From Anaspis maculata (Eukaryota; Arthropoda; Insecta; Coleoptera; Scraptiidae): 64,000 nt of DNA. Every line of letters starts with the position of its first letter. The first letter of the stretch is position 1. The translations under genes and the position numbers were made by a program. The stretch lies in assembly GCA_949128115.1 (NCBI GenBank), contig OX421966.1, positions 58,711,416 to 58,775,415 of the forward strand. Direction: 5' to 3'. The notes beneath the pieces are model-generated. The model saw only the letters and a program-made list of their open reading frames with translations. It had not been told where the DNA came from and did not search any database. This document shows, in pieces, positions 45,537 through 56,870 of the stretch.

Positions 45537-45648
45537 TAATTATCTTCACCGGGGCTTCCCTCGATGCGGTGGCCGCAGTCTTGACCTCTTCTCGTACATT
45601 CTGCAAGTTCAACGCTAACGCAACAGCTTTAATAACAGGAATATTCAT
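45537..45648 (-). CDS. Possible first coding exon, weak YggS/PROSC resemblance
   Basis: An ATG in good context (gaaaaATG) opens 37 codons plus one base, ending at a donor TTA|GTGAGT. The peptide includes ALNLQNVREEVKTAATASRE and then APVKII. PLP-homeostasis proteins (YggS/PROSC) begin with an NLxxVxxxVxxA helix followed by a strand just before their conserved VSKTKP motif, and an intron at this spot would be reasonable. The second exon was not found to the left within the window. The frame continues unspliced to 45343 (101 codons), so it may simply be an unknown ORF. Confidence 0.25.
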
Positions 45649-45762
45649 TTTTCAGGTGTGTGAGTCACGCACCCTTGGAAATCTTTCAGTTTAGATATTC
45701 GAGGGCGTAAAAGACTCGAAACAGAATCGATAAGTGGCATTGTCTACGATATTAATAATAAA

Positions 45763-46215
45763 TTGCGGCGCACTATTCACCAACGACTGGTGTTGCCAAC
45801 TTTAGAAACAGTAAATAGTACCTACGTCCGGTTTTCAGCAGAAAGGCAGCAAATTGCAATTGCTATCCTATTGCGACTCACAAATTGCACAGAAATATTA
45901 AAAAAGGCCGTAGATTTATGTGATTATTGGATTTATAGATTTATGTATGCAGCCAAATTACGTCTTGTCATATGGATGATACAAGTTTCGGTAATACAAA
46001 CAAAAGATGCATATTTTGACAGATGTAGTTTCAAGTCTCACGACAGAAATGTTCCTGGTTGTGCGGCTTATGCAATATCAACAAAAGTGAAATATATTGA
46101 TCATACTCTACATAATATAGTTCCTGTGTTATAGTTACTATATAAGATATGACACAACTTATTAGATAATTACTATTAACATTGTAAATAAATTCCACTC
46201 ATAAAAAAAAACAAG
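45763..46215 (+). other. Transcript-like 3' end with poly(A) signal and A-run
   Basis: A 123-codon frame (45763-46134) of unknown type ends with a stop about 50 bases before aataaa (about 46187), followed by a genomic A8 run at 46204-46211. A genome-encoded A-run just after aataaa suggests a retrocopied transcript end, although a real gene end is also possible. The protein has no domain I recognise. Confidence 0.3.
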
Positions 46216-48018
46216 GCTAAGCTGTTACTAAGGCTTAGGTACCTAGTTACACACAGTGACAGGAGTTGTCAAAGATGAATTCATCGCAACGGCGAGAGGG
46301 GGCGCCTGACTACCGACCCACCACTTTGTATTCTTCGTTTAATAATAATAAATACAAGACTTGCACTACGGTCTCATTACTTTTCTCACGCAAAAGTGTG
46401 TATGGCATTACTTTTTCTATAATTGGCTGACCTGACCTCTTCTCTTACCCACGCCAACAGAACTTATGTTTCGTGTCCATAAAATATTTTGTTTCTGTAA
46501 TGTTGGGTAGGTGCATAGATATTTTTAGTTGTTTTTCTATTCAGATGTTATACTCCCTTGCAGTGGAGGCTATTGCTCAAGAAAGGAGAAAAGCAGGGAT
46601 TGTAAACTTCACGATGAGTAGATATACCTGTGTACTTGTACAACTTTTTGTCGATTCTACAGAAAATCCCATACCGCGTTTTCTGAAAGGCTTATTAGCA
46701 TTCCCATTAAACCGCTCGGAATTGATGGGCATGCTGCACATCGCAAGTGAGCAAATGGAATTAGAGTAATAAAACTTGTGATTATCGGTAAGATACCTGT
46801 CGCTAGTGTGGTACTTGATTGCGGGTATTTGCGTATCTGGAGACTCGCCTATATCAGCAACTCTTAGGTACACTTACCTGCCCATACCTGTATCTTGAAT
46901 TGGCGTGAATTATAAATTTCTCCGGCGCTCTGGCATTTATTATGTAAACAAGCAATCAATTTGTAATTGAAGAGCGGAATTATTGATTAAAAAGATCAAG
47001 AGTTTAAACTAGCCGGCGAAGTGTGATGGTGGAACTTCGACGGCAAAGCGGTAAACAAAATGACGATTTATGGTTAGTAGAGTACCGAGTAGAGTACCAA
47101 TCATTGTTGACATAATGAAATTTAAAACTTTCGGCGGGTGATGTAGGGATTTTCAGTTTTAAAATTTGGCATCACTGGTTTGACATAAACATAACCCCAT
47201 CTAAGTAGGCACATTCCTAAAGCCGCGTTCTTTTCAGCATCCAAACTGAGTATCTCACCTCGGTCAAAGAGAAAAAGAAATAAATCGCTGAGGAGCGAGT
47301 GAGACGTCATACGACCAAGTGAGGTGAGAATACTTAGTCCAGATGATGAATGGAACGGAGCTTAAGGACGGCGTTTCCTAGTGTTTTCTCTTTAAACGTG
47401 AGTTCCATGAAAAAAAAGAGTAGGTAATCTATAATCTAGAATGAAAATTATTAAGTATTTAAAATTTCAAAGATCGAAAAACTCAAAAAAAAATTCCAAA
47501 ATTTTTATATTTTTTTAAAAAAAAAGCTCCTCCTCATTCTCTTGCCAGCCAAGATTTGAATGACTCTTTTTTTTTCTTACATTTTTAGCTGCTCAAATTT
47601 GACAGAAACTCACGCCACAAGAATCTATCTGTTTCTCCTTCGCTCTGCAGCTAATCCGCAGTTTGTTTCAGCCATTTTTTATGCTAGGAAATGCCGTCCT
47701 TGAGCGTTGAGTTGAAAATTTGAGAGCCGCCACTGGTCACATTTCTGACAGTGATAATGGTTTTGATAAGGCATATTCGCTTACTGTGACCTCCATGGTA
47801 AAGTGAGAATTTAGGCTTAGGCTTAGGTAATCCTGAAGACCTTGCTACAGGCTAGCCGAGGCAAAAGCCCCCAAAAAGGAGATAGCGAGGGGGGTAACGT
47901 GGCCTCGACTTGGGGCACAACCGGCCCCACGTAGCTTTCACCGAAAAGCATGAGGGGGTGGTAGTAGATAAGGGCGCCACGAATCGTCTAATTTTCCGGA
48001 TATCCCAATGCTATTGGT
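46216..48018. other. Unassigned sequence
   Basis: A 98-codon plus-strand frame at 46473-46769 has no recognised domain. An imperfect hairpin lies at about 47218-47372 (aaactgagtatctcacctc against gaggtgagaatacttagt), probably a MITE. A GC-richer block at 47815-47990 precedes the next element. Confidence 0.4.
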
Positions 48019-49055
48019 CAATGGGGTACTTGCCTAATTTTTTTTTATTGGCTTAATCGATAGTATGGCTAAAAATAATGTACCCGTATTTTTTCTTTTT
48101 CCTAAATTCCCAAAATTGCGGCCGCAATGCGTGTTTCAAAAATATATTTGTGACGTCACAAATATATTAGATATAGAACATAGAAGGACTCTTTTTCCTC
48201 GTTGGGTTGGCAATGATATAACGTCGCCAAGGTACCGTTTTCAAACAACAAGATCTGAGTCTGACTGACAACGTCAAACCGCCGACCGTAATTTCTTCCT
48301 GTGCCCTTTTTTTGCCTTTGACTGCTTCGATCGAGGCTTTGATCTACGCGGTGAGTACTTACTCGTTTTGTTCATTCCTTGTTCAACCTAACTAGTCTCT
48401 TTCTTTAGTCTTCAGTGCTGTCCACCTAAAAGCCTTTCGCATGTTTGTCACCCGTGCTCTGACCTAGCTGACCCTCGACTTCATTTCGGACATCAGTGTT
48501 CCTGCTCCCCACATTTTATTTGGAGATCCATCGCGTCCTCCTCACATGGATCTCTTGTAGCTCTTAAGTATTACCTATCCGGAATTGTATGCTAATGATG
48601 AACCTCTATACAAGCTCACTGTTCATTTTCAGCCTCTTATTTCTGTGCTATTGGTAATCCTCCAGATTTTCCCCTGGAAATAAATTATCTCGACTGAGAC
48701 AGTGTTATAAGAGGTTTCTGGAGTCAGTTTCTTCGAAACCTTGTTCGACTTTATTGTCTAAATGCTCATGGTAAGAGAATTCGATAGGAAACCGGTTTTG
48801 CGATAGCATGTTCAAAATGACAGTGTCACAGTGACATCCCTGACATTCTTGATTATTCCATTGTCACACAGTCAGACCAACCCCACTCAAAATCCCTGTC
48901 CTGGCGCGAAGCTTTTAGGAGGATTTTTCAAATTCGTTTTTTTCTGTAGAAAACGACGGGATTTTTGTGAAATTCTCAGTAGAGTCCCCTTATCACTTAT
49001 ACTAGCAATCAAAAGTATTTCCAGCTAAATCTATTCCATTGGCAAGTACCCCATT
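48019..49055. mobile_element. CAATGGGGTACTTGCC-ended element, long copy
   Basis: It starts caatggggtacttgcc and ends ggcaagtaccccatt. Its left 150 bp match 54063-54240 almost exactly and its right 50 bp match 54390-54440. The middle is about 650 bp longer than in the short copy and unrelated to it. That cargo holds a gtgagtact donor-like site (about 48350), a ctttagtcttcag acceptor-like site (about 48404) and an aaataaa word (about 48677), so it may be captured transcript-like DNA. Confidence 0.7.
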
Positions 49056-49630
49056 CGCTGTAGGCGGGCCACGCCTGGTGAGCGGCGGTGCTGTAAAATA
49101 ACAAGCCGGATCAGAGAAACACTCGACACATTGGCACATGATGAGATAAATGTAGTGTAGTGGAATTACTGATACCAGCTGAGGCGCACTGGACCCTACG
49201 ACCCACGACGAAACGGGACGGCAGCGTAGAAGTGCCGGCACGTAGAGGTTGGGTACATTTTAACAAACCCAAGTGACAGGCGTCAAAGGTGACGGCGTCA
49301 ACAAGACAGCACTGCATCCGAGCCATGGCTCCCTGTTCAAATATCAAAAAAATACAACCAAGCAGCCGACACTAAAATACGGGGATGAAAACAGAATACA
49401 ACATCACGGTCTACAGCGGGGAGCGAAAGCTTATAATTTTTGAAAATACTGAGCGGAACGTCAACTCTACTTGTGCGAGCCAAAGGCAATCAAAACGTTC
49501 AAGAACTTCAACTTTGAGTCTACGATGGACCGACAACGTCAAAGAATTATGTGAGAGAGGAAGAATAAGTGGACTTTTTTGGAAAAAAAATATCGGAAAC
49601 GCATTATAACGCTATCGCATTATTACGCTA
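49056..49630. other. Dispersed-repeat flank and unassigned sequence
   Basis: The first 110 bp match 32990-33075 (flank of the inserted element). No gene was recognised. Confidence 0.45.
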
Positions 49631-50060
49631 TTATAGGCTATCATACAGGGTGTCCCAGCTAAAACAACCCAGCGCGATTTTCCCAGAAAATATCAAGGCA
49701 ACAAAAAAAAATTGAAAAAATCTTCAACTTTGATTGTTGAAGCCTTCAAGGGTCAAGAACTGTTCCTTCGAATAATAATTTTCCTAGTTTCTGACTCACC
49801 CTGTAAATTAGAAAAAAATCAACACACATCCAGTGGTGGATGTTTCTTTCTTGTCATTCTGCCGTCAACAGTAAACTGAAATCTTTTGAATTAACAAAAC
49901 TAGAGGGGTTCTAAGGGCCGCCTTGACCCTTGATAACCCCAAAAAATGAAAGTCGAAGAATTTCTTCAAAATTTTTTCGGAATTCCCTGAAGGGTCCCTT
50001 ACAACGTACTGGAGAGCTTTTCCGCCATTTTCTAGACACCCTGTATTTCATGTTTGATTG
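49631..50060. repeat. Segment with one TACAGGGTG and two CACCCTGTA words
   Basis: The words catacagggtgtcccagc (about 49643), tcaccctgtaaatt (about 49796) and acaccctgtatttc (about 50036) suggest remains of one or two TIR elements. Long arms are no longer pairable by eye. Confidence 0.45.
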
Positions 50061-51609
50061 CGTTTCTCAAGGCTGTAGCCGAAAAGTTTTCACGATTTTT
50101 ATACAAAAACAAACCTAGTCTGAAGATCAAATGTCAAGTTTAGGCAGGTACTAGTTGGCGACGGTGCATTCATGTTTGCTGTCATCTCAAGACATTAGTT
50201 CTATGGCAATAGACAGAGTAAGTGACACAAGCAGACCTAGGACAATTTCTTTTCCAGAAGATTTCTCACTCAAGACTCAAGAAGCGCTCTTAATATTCTT
50301 CACGGGCCCTCAAATCCAAAAAGATCTGCGAGACGTTCCCCACAAGATCCCCAAGGTCTCGAAGGCTTCTTGTCGGTGTCCTGCGACACGGCGTATACGG
50401 AAAAAATCCTTTAAAATTCCCCGCACATCACATACAAACCGGTATGGTAAAACCATAACGGTCCGCGCCTCATCCATCGCTCTGCCAATTCGTTTCGGAT
50501 CATTGAGCCATTGTGTGCCCCGCATTTTGCCCACATATTTAATATATTAAGCCACATTAGACGCAGATCGACCATGATATTGTCCATTCTCTAAGCTAAT
50601 GGCGTAACACATTTTCTTGCACACCCGTCGATGGCAAAAAGCTGGTGTAAATATATGCCCATCTACAAGCACCCATCTATACCTCCAGCGGTATTTGTGT
50701 GAAAAGACATCAAGATCTTTGAAACTTGCTCTTGGTGCGTTTGCCTTGGATGACCACCGCGGCAAAAGTCAACCCACGTGTGGTCTTGTCTCGATATTAA
50801 ATTCAATTCCCGTACGGAACGAGCATCATACGCCGGGGCAATTACAGCTGAGACTGCACCGCTTGTGCTAATGGAGCCAACCAAAAGAGACAAAAAAAAA
50901 GGCGAAGCAAAAGTGCATCTCATTCTCTTATTATAACCGACGAGCAATTTCGACGGGGCCATATCCATGTGTGCCTCCAGGCACAGAATGCGCGAGGATC
51001 CAGTGAGAGTGATAGGTCATAAAATTTTATTCGTTATTCCTTCTGTTCGTTTTTGGAATGGAAATATGTCTGTTCCTTTTGTCTGACGATGCGGGGAACT
51101 TTTTCTTTCTTTTGAATCCTCAGTTGGCCACTTCTCACCTTCGCAATCACTTTCTTCTTTTTAATATTACAGGTGTACTGTGTTGCTTGAGAAGCCCGTC
51201 GCTTACATACGGCTGAAGAAATCATCAGTTCATTATCGCGTGGTAGAAAGAGATGCGCAAGAAGAAATGTGCGATGCGCCAAGCTAGGTCAGGGTATTAA
51301 GATTTTTCAACCACTCGAAAAACATGCTAGGAACTCTTTCGAGGTCTAAGTGCCCGATCAAGTTAAACTGACCAGACCTCAGCCACTGCCGCGTTGCCTA
51401 ATTACCCAAGAAATTACAAGGCGATACTAGTTGCAACCTTTTCATCACAAATAAAAACTATTCAAACTCATCTGCATCAACGGCTAACATCAACTAGTCT
51501 ATTTGAAATTTAAATTTTTTTTTTCAAATAAATCTTTGACTGATCTTGACAAGAGATGACAAGAGGCGACAATGAGACCAGAAGATGACGGAGGGTGTAT
51601 AAGGGAGCT
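50061..51609. other. GC-richer unassigned sequence with overlapping open frames
   Basis: Frames at 50155-50550 (+, 131 codons), 50310-50534 (-), 50547-50968 (-) and 51034-51282 (-) overlap one another. None shows a domain, and strand choice is not possible. It may hide exons of a real gene, but I cannot support one. Confidence 0.35.
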
Positions 51610-51982
51610 TCAATCGTATCGTGTTATAATCGCTTGACCTTGTCGTCTCTTCTTTTTGTCGCCATGTTTACCGTCTTCTTGTCTTCTTGTCTCTTGCTCA
51701 TCTACTTCCATTGTTGAGTTCACTCCAAATCTACTTACTGTCACGAAAGCAAATGGAGGGCAACCGAGGCGGCTAACAAGAGACACCTTGATATCTTGAT
51801 GAGGAATGCTTGGATGCATCTGGGTCGCTTCATTTAAACAGAATATACTCATCAGTAAGGTTTGATGGGGAAAATGGTCAAATACAAATTGCGTTTCAAG
51901 GAAACCTTTATGGCATTTTTGACATAGATTGGAATGTTCAACATCGCCTATACTTTGTTCAAATGTCCTCATTAGTCGACGA

Positions 51983-52470
51983 TCAACATCTAAAGGACAA
52001 AAAACGAGTCAAGTCGGAGTTACCCCCACGAAACAAGCCGATGACATTGTCAACGTAGCGAAACCAGTAACTAAACGACATGAGTCTTGAAGAGCTCATC
52101 AGAGGAAAAACGGGAAGTTTCAAGCCACGACATGAATACTCCAGCCAACAGGGGTGTCAGTGGTGAGCCCATATTGAGGCCGGAAGTTTGAAGGTGAATT
52201 TCATCATTGAAGGTGAAATAATTCTGCCTCGCACACAGGCACCGCAACAGAAACAAACCGTCAGCATCAACGTCAGGCAGGGCAGAGTTAAACAAGAGCT
52301 CCCTGACCGAACGCAAGGTCTCATCCAAGGGAACAGACGGGAATAAATTGGTCACGTCAAGAGAAACCAGGAAAGAGTCTGGAGGAACAACCATTGAAGA
52401 AAATTTGGAAACCAAATTGGTGGATAGTTTCTTATTGAGAAAGGAGAAGAGTGGTTCACATTAGGAAGCA
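51983..52470 (-). pseudogene. Penelope-like element reverse transcriptase fragment, frameshifted
   Basis: The main frame (52071-52415) reads SLDVTNLFPSVPLDETL, which holds the first catalytic Asp region. It continues to NYFTFNDEIHLQTSGLNMGS followed by PLTPLLAGVFMSWLE, the RT motif before the active site. Both phrases are characteristic of Penelope-like retroelements. The next motif lies in another frame (52084-51983): SYWFRYVDNVIGLF, where the usual YVDD is YVDN. A frameshift, the D-to-N change and loss of the rest show a dead copy. The open frame further downstream (51610-51972) has no clear RT motif. Upstream KKLSTNLVSKF fits the same protein. Confidence 0.8.
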
Positions 52471-52639
52471 AGATACGGTTAAATGCCCTAGACAAAAGGT
52501 ATGTGGGAGCCAAGTAAAGATTTCTGTAGAATTCTGGCCTGATTCTACGTCAGACGGTTTTTCAAACCGTTTTATCTTAAACATAATCCTAGCCCAAAAC
52601 AGCACTTCAGACTTGAGCTCAACCCTGGAAAAATAAAAT

Positions 52640-53200
52640 GATCAGTAGGAAACAATGACCAGAAACGCAAAATTTAATTGAAATCGTCATAATGCCCCAT
52701 TTCCAGCATAACCTCGACATTTCATGGATAGACCTGATAAAACGCAGTTTTTCGCGCTTACCCAGAGCTCCGATTCAGGACCGATTCTGTCCAGTTTAAC
52801 GCTTCAACCACTTTTCTTGTTTTCATTCCGGTCGGTCACATACCAGATGAGTTTCTGAAACCATTCTGGTGTCTTCAAAACGATTTTGGTCCAAAACAGA
52901 ACAGCTCAGACTTGAGCTGCACATAAAAAGCGAAATTACCAGCATAAACTGAGGTCATTATCGTGTTTCATTTCTGACATAACAGTTGAAAATACACCAA
53001 TGAGAAACTCACTAAAACGCGGGTTCGACAGTTGCTCAAAACTCAGTTTTAGGACCGATCCTATTCAATCCTTCTTTAAACCACTTTTCCAGTTCGATTC
53101 CACTCTGTTTCCATGCCAAACGAGTTTTTTAATCTCATCTCCAAAACATCAAAAAAGCACTACCACCAACTTGAGCTAACATTGTAGTGTAACCCCGTTC
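52640..53200. repeat. Dispersed about 200-bp repeat, block 1
   Basis: Units share cagagctc(c/a)g(a/t)ttcaggaccgattct, then ttcaaccacttttc and agttcgattcca parts, at about 52760 and 53035. The same units appear at 55490-56175. Confidence 0.6.
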
Positions 53201-54062
53201 TCAATGTTTGGCAGTGATCGTCGTTGTCCCTTCCCTTCCCAACGTTGTTTACCTTTTACCTACGTTGTGTGAGCTCTTACTCTAGATGAGAATGTGTCCT
53301 TTAGGATGAGGTTGGATTCTTGAATGAAACGCGGATGATTCACAAGCAAGATGAATTCTTATTGAAAATCAATTAGCAAAGTTTTAAATGAATTTGTTTC
53401 TTTTCTCAAAACACCTCACAACAAGACACTGACAGTGATAAAATGACACAACATGAATGAAGAACAACAAAACACAAACAAGAATGAAACAAGAGAAAGC
53501 ATCACAAATTATTTAGACAATTCAGGAATTTACAACGATAAAATGAACACAAAAGTCAGATTAACAAAACAAAACAAGAAATCATGAAACATGTTCAACT
53601 GTCAATTTAATCTTAAAGGAAAAGTGACGTATTCGCTGACAGGTACACATGAGAAGAACACGTCAAAGAAACCCCTGCGTATAGTCTGGTTGATTGCTGA
53701 AAAATCCCGCTATCAAGTCAGTGTGAATCGGTGCTTGAACCTCTTTGAAAGTTTGTTCAGTTTACAAGTTATTTACGTAACAACAAAAGGAAACTCGCTC
53801 GCTTACGCTTTAGAGAAAACCTTACGCTTAGCAATTTAATTTTTCACTTCACAAACATAACAAGTCGAATTGATAGATGAATAAACAATAAAGGAACGAT
53901 CGGTGAACAAGTACATAAATCAGCAATGAACAAATGATAAGTAATGGTGTGGATAAATAAACAAGAAACAAATGAGAGATAAATTATAGGTAGATAAATA
54001 GACAAGAAACAGGTGAGAGATAAATAAGTAGAGAAGTTGGAGTTGGTCATACTCTTGGTAAG
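53201..54062. other. A-rich sequence, no recognised gene
   Basis: A-rich plus strand with caaacaagaa and gagataaat words repeated (53440-53580, 53880-54040). An 82-codon frame (53591-53839) has no domain. Confidence 0.4.
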
Positions 54063-54440
54063 CAATGGGGTACTTGCCCAATTTTTTTTTATTGGCTTAA
54101 TCGATAGTGTGGTTAAAGAATAATGTACCCGTATTTTTTCTTTTTCCTGAATTCCCAAAATTGCGGCCGTGATGCGTGTTTCAAAAATATATTTGTGACG
54201 TCACAAATATGTATATTAAAAACTAAACAAATAGCACTGTTGGATTGAAAACCCAAAAAAAATGTTAAAGTGACATTACAATATTTGAAAAATACAGACA
54301 TGAAAATCCCACTGACGTTTCCCTATTGTTACCAACCCTTTGAAAAATTTCCGGAAAATCCAGGATATACTCTTTATTACTCTTGTTGATCATTGTGAGT
54401 ATTTTCAGTCAAATCTGTTTCATTGGCAAGTACCCCATTG
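54063..54440. mobile_element. CAATGGGGTACTTGCC-ended MITE, short copy
   Basis: 378 bp with ends caatggggtacttgccca and ttggcaagtaccccattg. The left arm carries tttgtgacgtcacaaat, a CRE-like palindrome also present in the long copy at 48019. Confidence 0.85.
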
Positions 54441-55489
54441 GAAGGAACAAGTATATATAACGCATTCCTCCGAAATTCCTAGCAGTAACCCATCACAAAC
54501 TCCACAGATACATACGTACATACAAAACAGCAGAATGGTTAGTAAACAGCAATCACATACAAGAAAATCGACTCGAGCCAACCTGTGGCCCTCTCTTCGT
54601 CGTCTTACACAATTTCCCTCCAAATAAGAAAAGGTTAGTAGACTCAACAAGGCAACAAGATTCATACGAGCAGGTGGACCCCCCCCCTAACACGGAGAAG
54701 CGTGAAAGTCTCCTTTCCTTCCTTCACTTTCATGTATAACCCGACGATGAACAATGAAATGCGAATGAATCATGAAAAGTTTTGTTCTCTACTCAGCAGC
54801 TGATTTTGGCGTAGCAGAGTTTCTTTTTGTCATCTTACTGTTTGTGACGTAACTTGTGGAAAATGAACAATAATGAAACCTCGAAATACGCGCGACAGCG
54901 CAATCCCGAGGCCACGTCATGAGTGCGCAAAGTCCATACCCACTAGATTCTGGCCTTTGCCATCAATATTGAGATCATTTTACACAAAATTCAAAGCAGT
55001 CCAAGGCTCCTTGATTTCAAAGGGAGAAAAACTGCGGGTTATGCAAGCCCGTTGAGAACAAAGAGAACAAAGAATTTCGGGTTATGTACAATAATTTTGC
55101 GGACAAAATAGGTATCGAAATGCATGATTTGATAAGTGGGTGGAAGCCAAAATTACGATACAATAATCAGCGAAAAACTAACCTCAAATTCATAAAAAAG
55201 ACGCACACTCGTTGCACTTGAAATCATGTGTCCCTCACCACAGCTGATTCTCTTCTCTCCCCGCGGCTGCCGCTCGTCCAGCACAGCGCCATCTCCCCCT
55301 CCTATCGGCAAACGCTACGAACGTCCCGGTATCTACTTCAGGTACCAACGTACAAACAAAACAAAGAAGGAATACCACAACATGAAGAAGCAAAATTATC
55401 AGCAAGTAAGAATGGGCAAAGTCGCAGAATCGATCCGCCTCCTTTCCGACATGGCCGTGGCAGTTTTATGAAGAAATTTACAAAAACAA
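54441..55489. other. Unassigned sequence
   Basis: No gene could be supported. The 126- and 81-codon frames at 55226-55608 overlap in different frames and run into the dispersed repeat. Confidence 0.4.
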
Positions 55490-56175
55490 AGACCGCGCTT
55501 ACACGGAGCTCACTTCTTAGAACGATTCTATTCAATTTGGTCATTCAGCTGCTTTTTTTTGTTTATTTCGATACACGGTTATTTCGATCTCATTTACCTG
55601 AAATCTAACAACACTGTATTGCCGACACAACCTTGAAATGTTATGGACAAAAACTACAAAAATGCAGTTTTCGGTCCTTACTCAGAGCTCAGTTTCAGGA
55701 CCGATTCTATTCAATTCTTTCTTCAACCAGTTTTCCAGTTCGATTCAAGTCTGCTTCCATGCCAGACAAGCTTTTAAATCTCATCTACATAATATATAAA
55801 AAAAAACACTACCAACTTGAGCTAAACATGAAGAAGCAAAATACCAGCAAGTAATAAGCAAAGTCGCAAAATTGGCCGGCCTTATTTCCGACATGGCCAT
55901 GGCATTTATATGAAGGAACCTACAAGAACAAAGTCTTTGGCGCTTACAAAAGCTCACTTTTTGGACCGATTCTATTCAATTTGGTTATTCAGCTGCTTTT
56001 CTTGCTTTATTTCGATATACGGTTATTTCGATCTCATCCAACTGAAATCTTATAACGCTCTAATGCCAACACAACCTCGTTTTCAGCCCTCACCCAGAGC
56101 TCAGTTCTGGGACCGATTTTATCAAATTTCGCTATTCAGTGACTTTTCTAGTACAATTCCGATCTTGATTTGATT
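55490..56175. repeat. Dispersed about 200-bp repeat, block 2
   Basis: Four diverged units (about 55495, 55680, 55940, 56090) share (c/a)agagctca(c/g)ttt..ggaccgattctattcaattt. Two of them add gatacacggttatttcgatctcat or a close variant. Confidence 0.65.
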
Positions 56176-56289
56176 CCAAGCCATCAATCATTCAAGAAGA
56201 TTCATAAGCATCTTCTTGCTTATGTTAAGTATCTTGAATTTGTAGCGCTTCAAAAATGAAGGAAGAAGGATTATCCTTGAAGGATTATG

Positions 56290-56870
56290 AGTTCAAAAAG
56301 ATCACACAACGAGAGCATCGACAGCGAGAGCATTGCGATGTTCTCGCAGGTTGTGGAGAAATATTCAAAAAATCACCATAATTATATTCCTGGTGAACTG
56401 AATCATTTTTGCGGATTGTTGAGCGATATTCTCAAGGACCGTAGAATGGCACTTCGATCCGCAGGTCATGGTCTTTGAAGATCGCAGAGCGACAGCTCGA
56501 AGATCGCAGGGTGCATGGTGGTATCTTTTGGGTGCGTAGAGCAAATTGACTTTAGACCGTAGAGGACAAACATGCCATGCCAGAGGCTCAAACAATAATC
56601 TCCGCCAAGGATCATTTTTGTAGATTGTGATGTAGAACTTCCAAGAGTTCTAGAACGACGTCTCATATAAGTATGTTCGAAGAGTGATATCGTTTTGAGA
56701 AGTGAATACTTCGAGGATTGTACAGCCGTAACTCCGGGGATCCTAGATATAAACGTGCCCGAGAACACAGGGTAATATTTATGGAGACTGTTAGCCGATA
56801 TCTTTGAGGTTCGTAGAGCAAATATCTGCGAATCGTGGAGCGATACTTGTGAGGACTCTGAAAAGTCCCT
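56290..56870. repeat. Degenerate gatcgtagagcga minisatellite
   Basis: Words such as gaagatcgcagagcgaca, gaccgtagaggacaa and gatcgtggagcgatac recur about every 25-40 bp. The 139-codon minus-strand frame (56466-56885) is made of it. Confidence 0.55.

Noticed and set aside
50155..50968. A gene on either strand in the GC-richer block
   Set aside because: Frames overlap on both strands and none has a recognisable motif, so no strand or product can be supported.
51610..51972. Continuation of the Penelope-like polymerase
   Set aside because: No RT, connector or GIY-YIG endonuclease motif could be recognised, and the end of the frame is a low-complexity DEQETRRQEDGKHGDKKK stretch.
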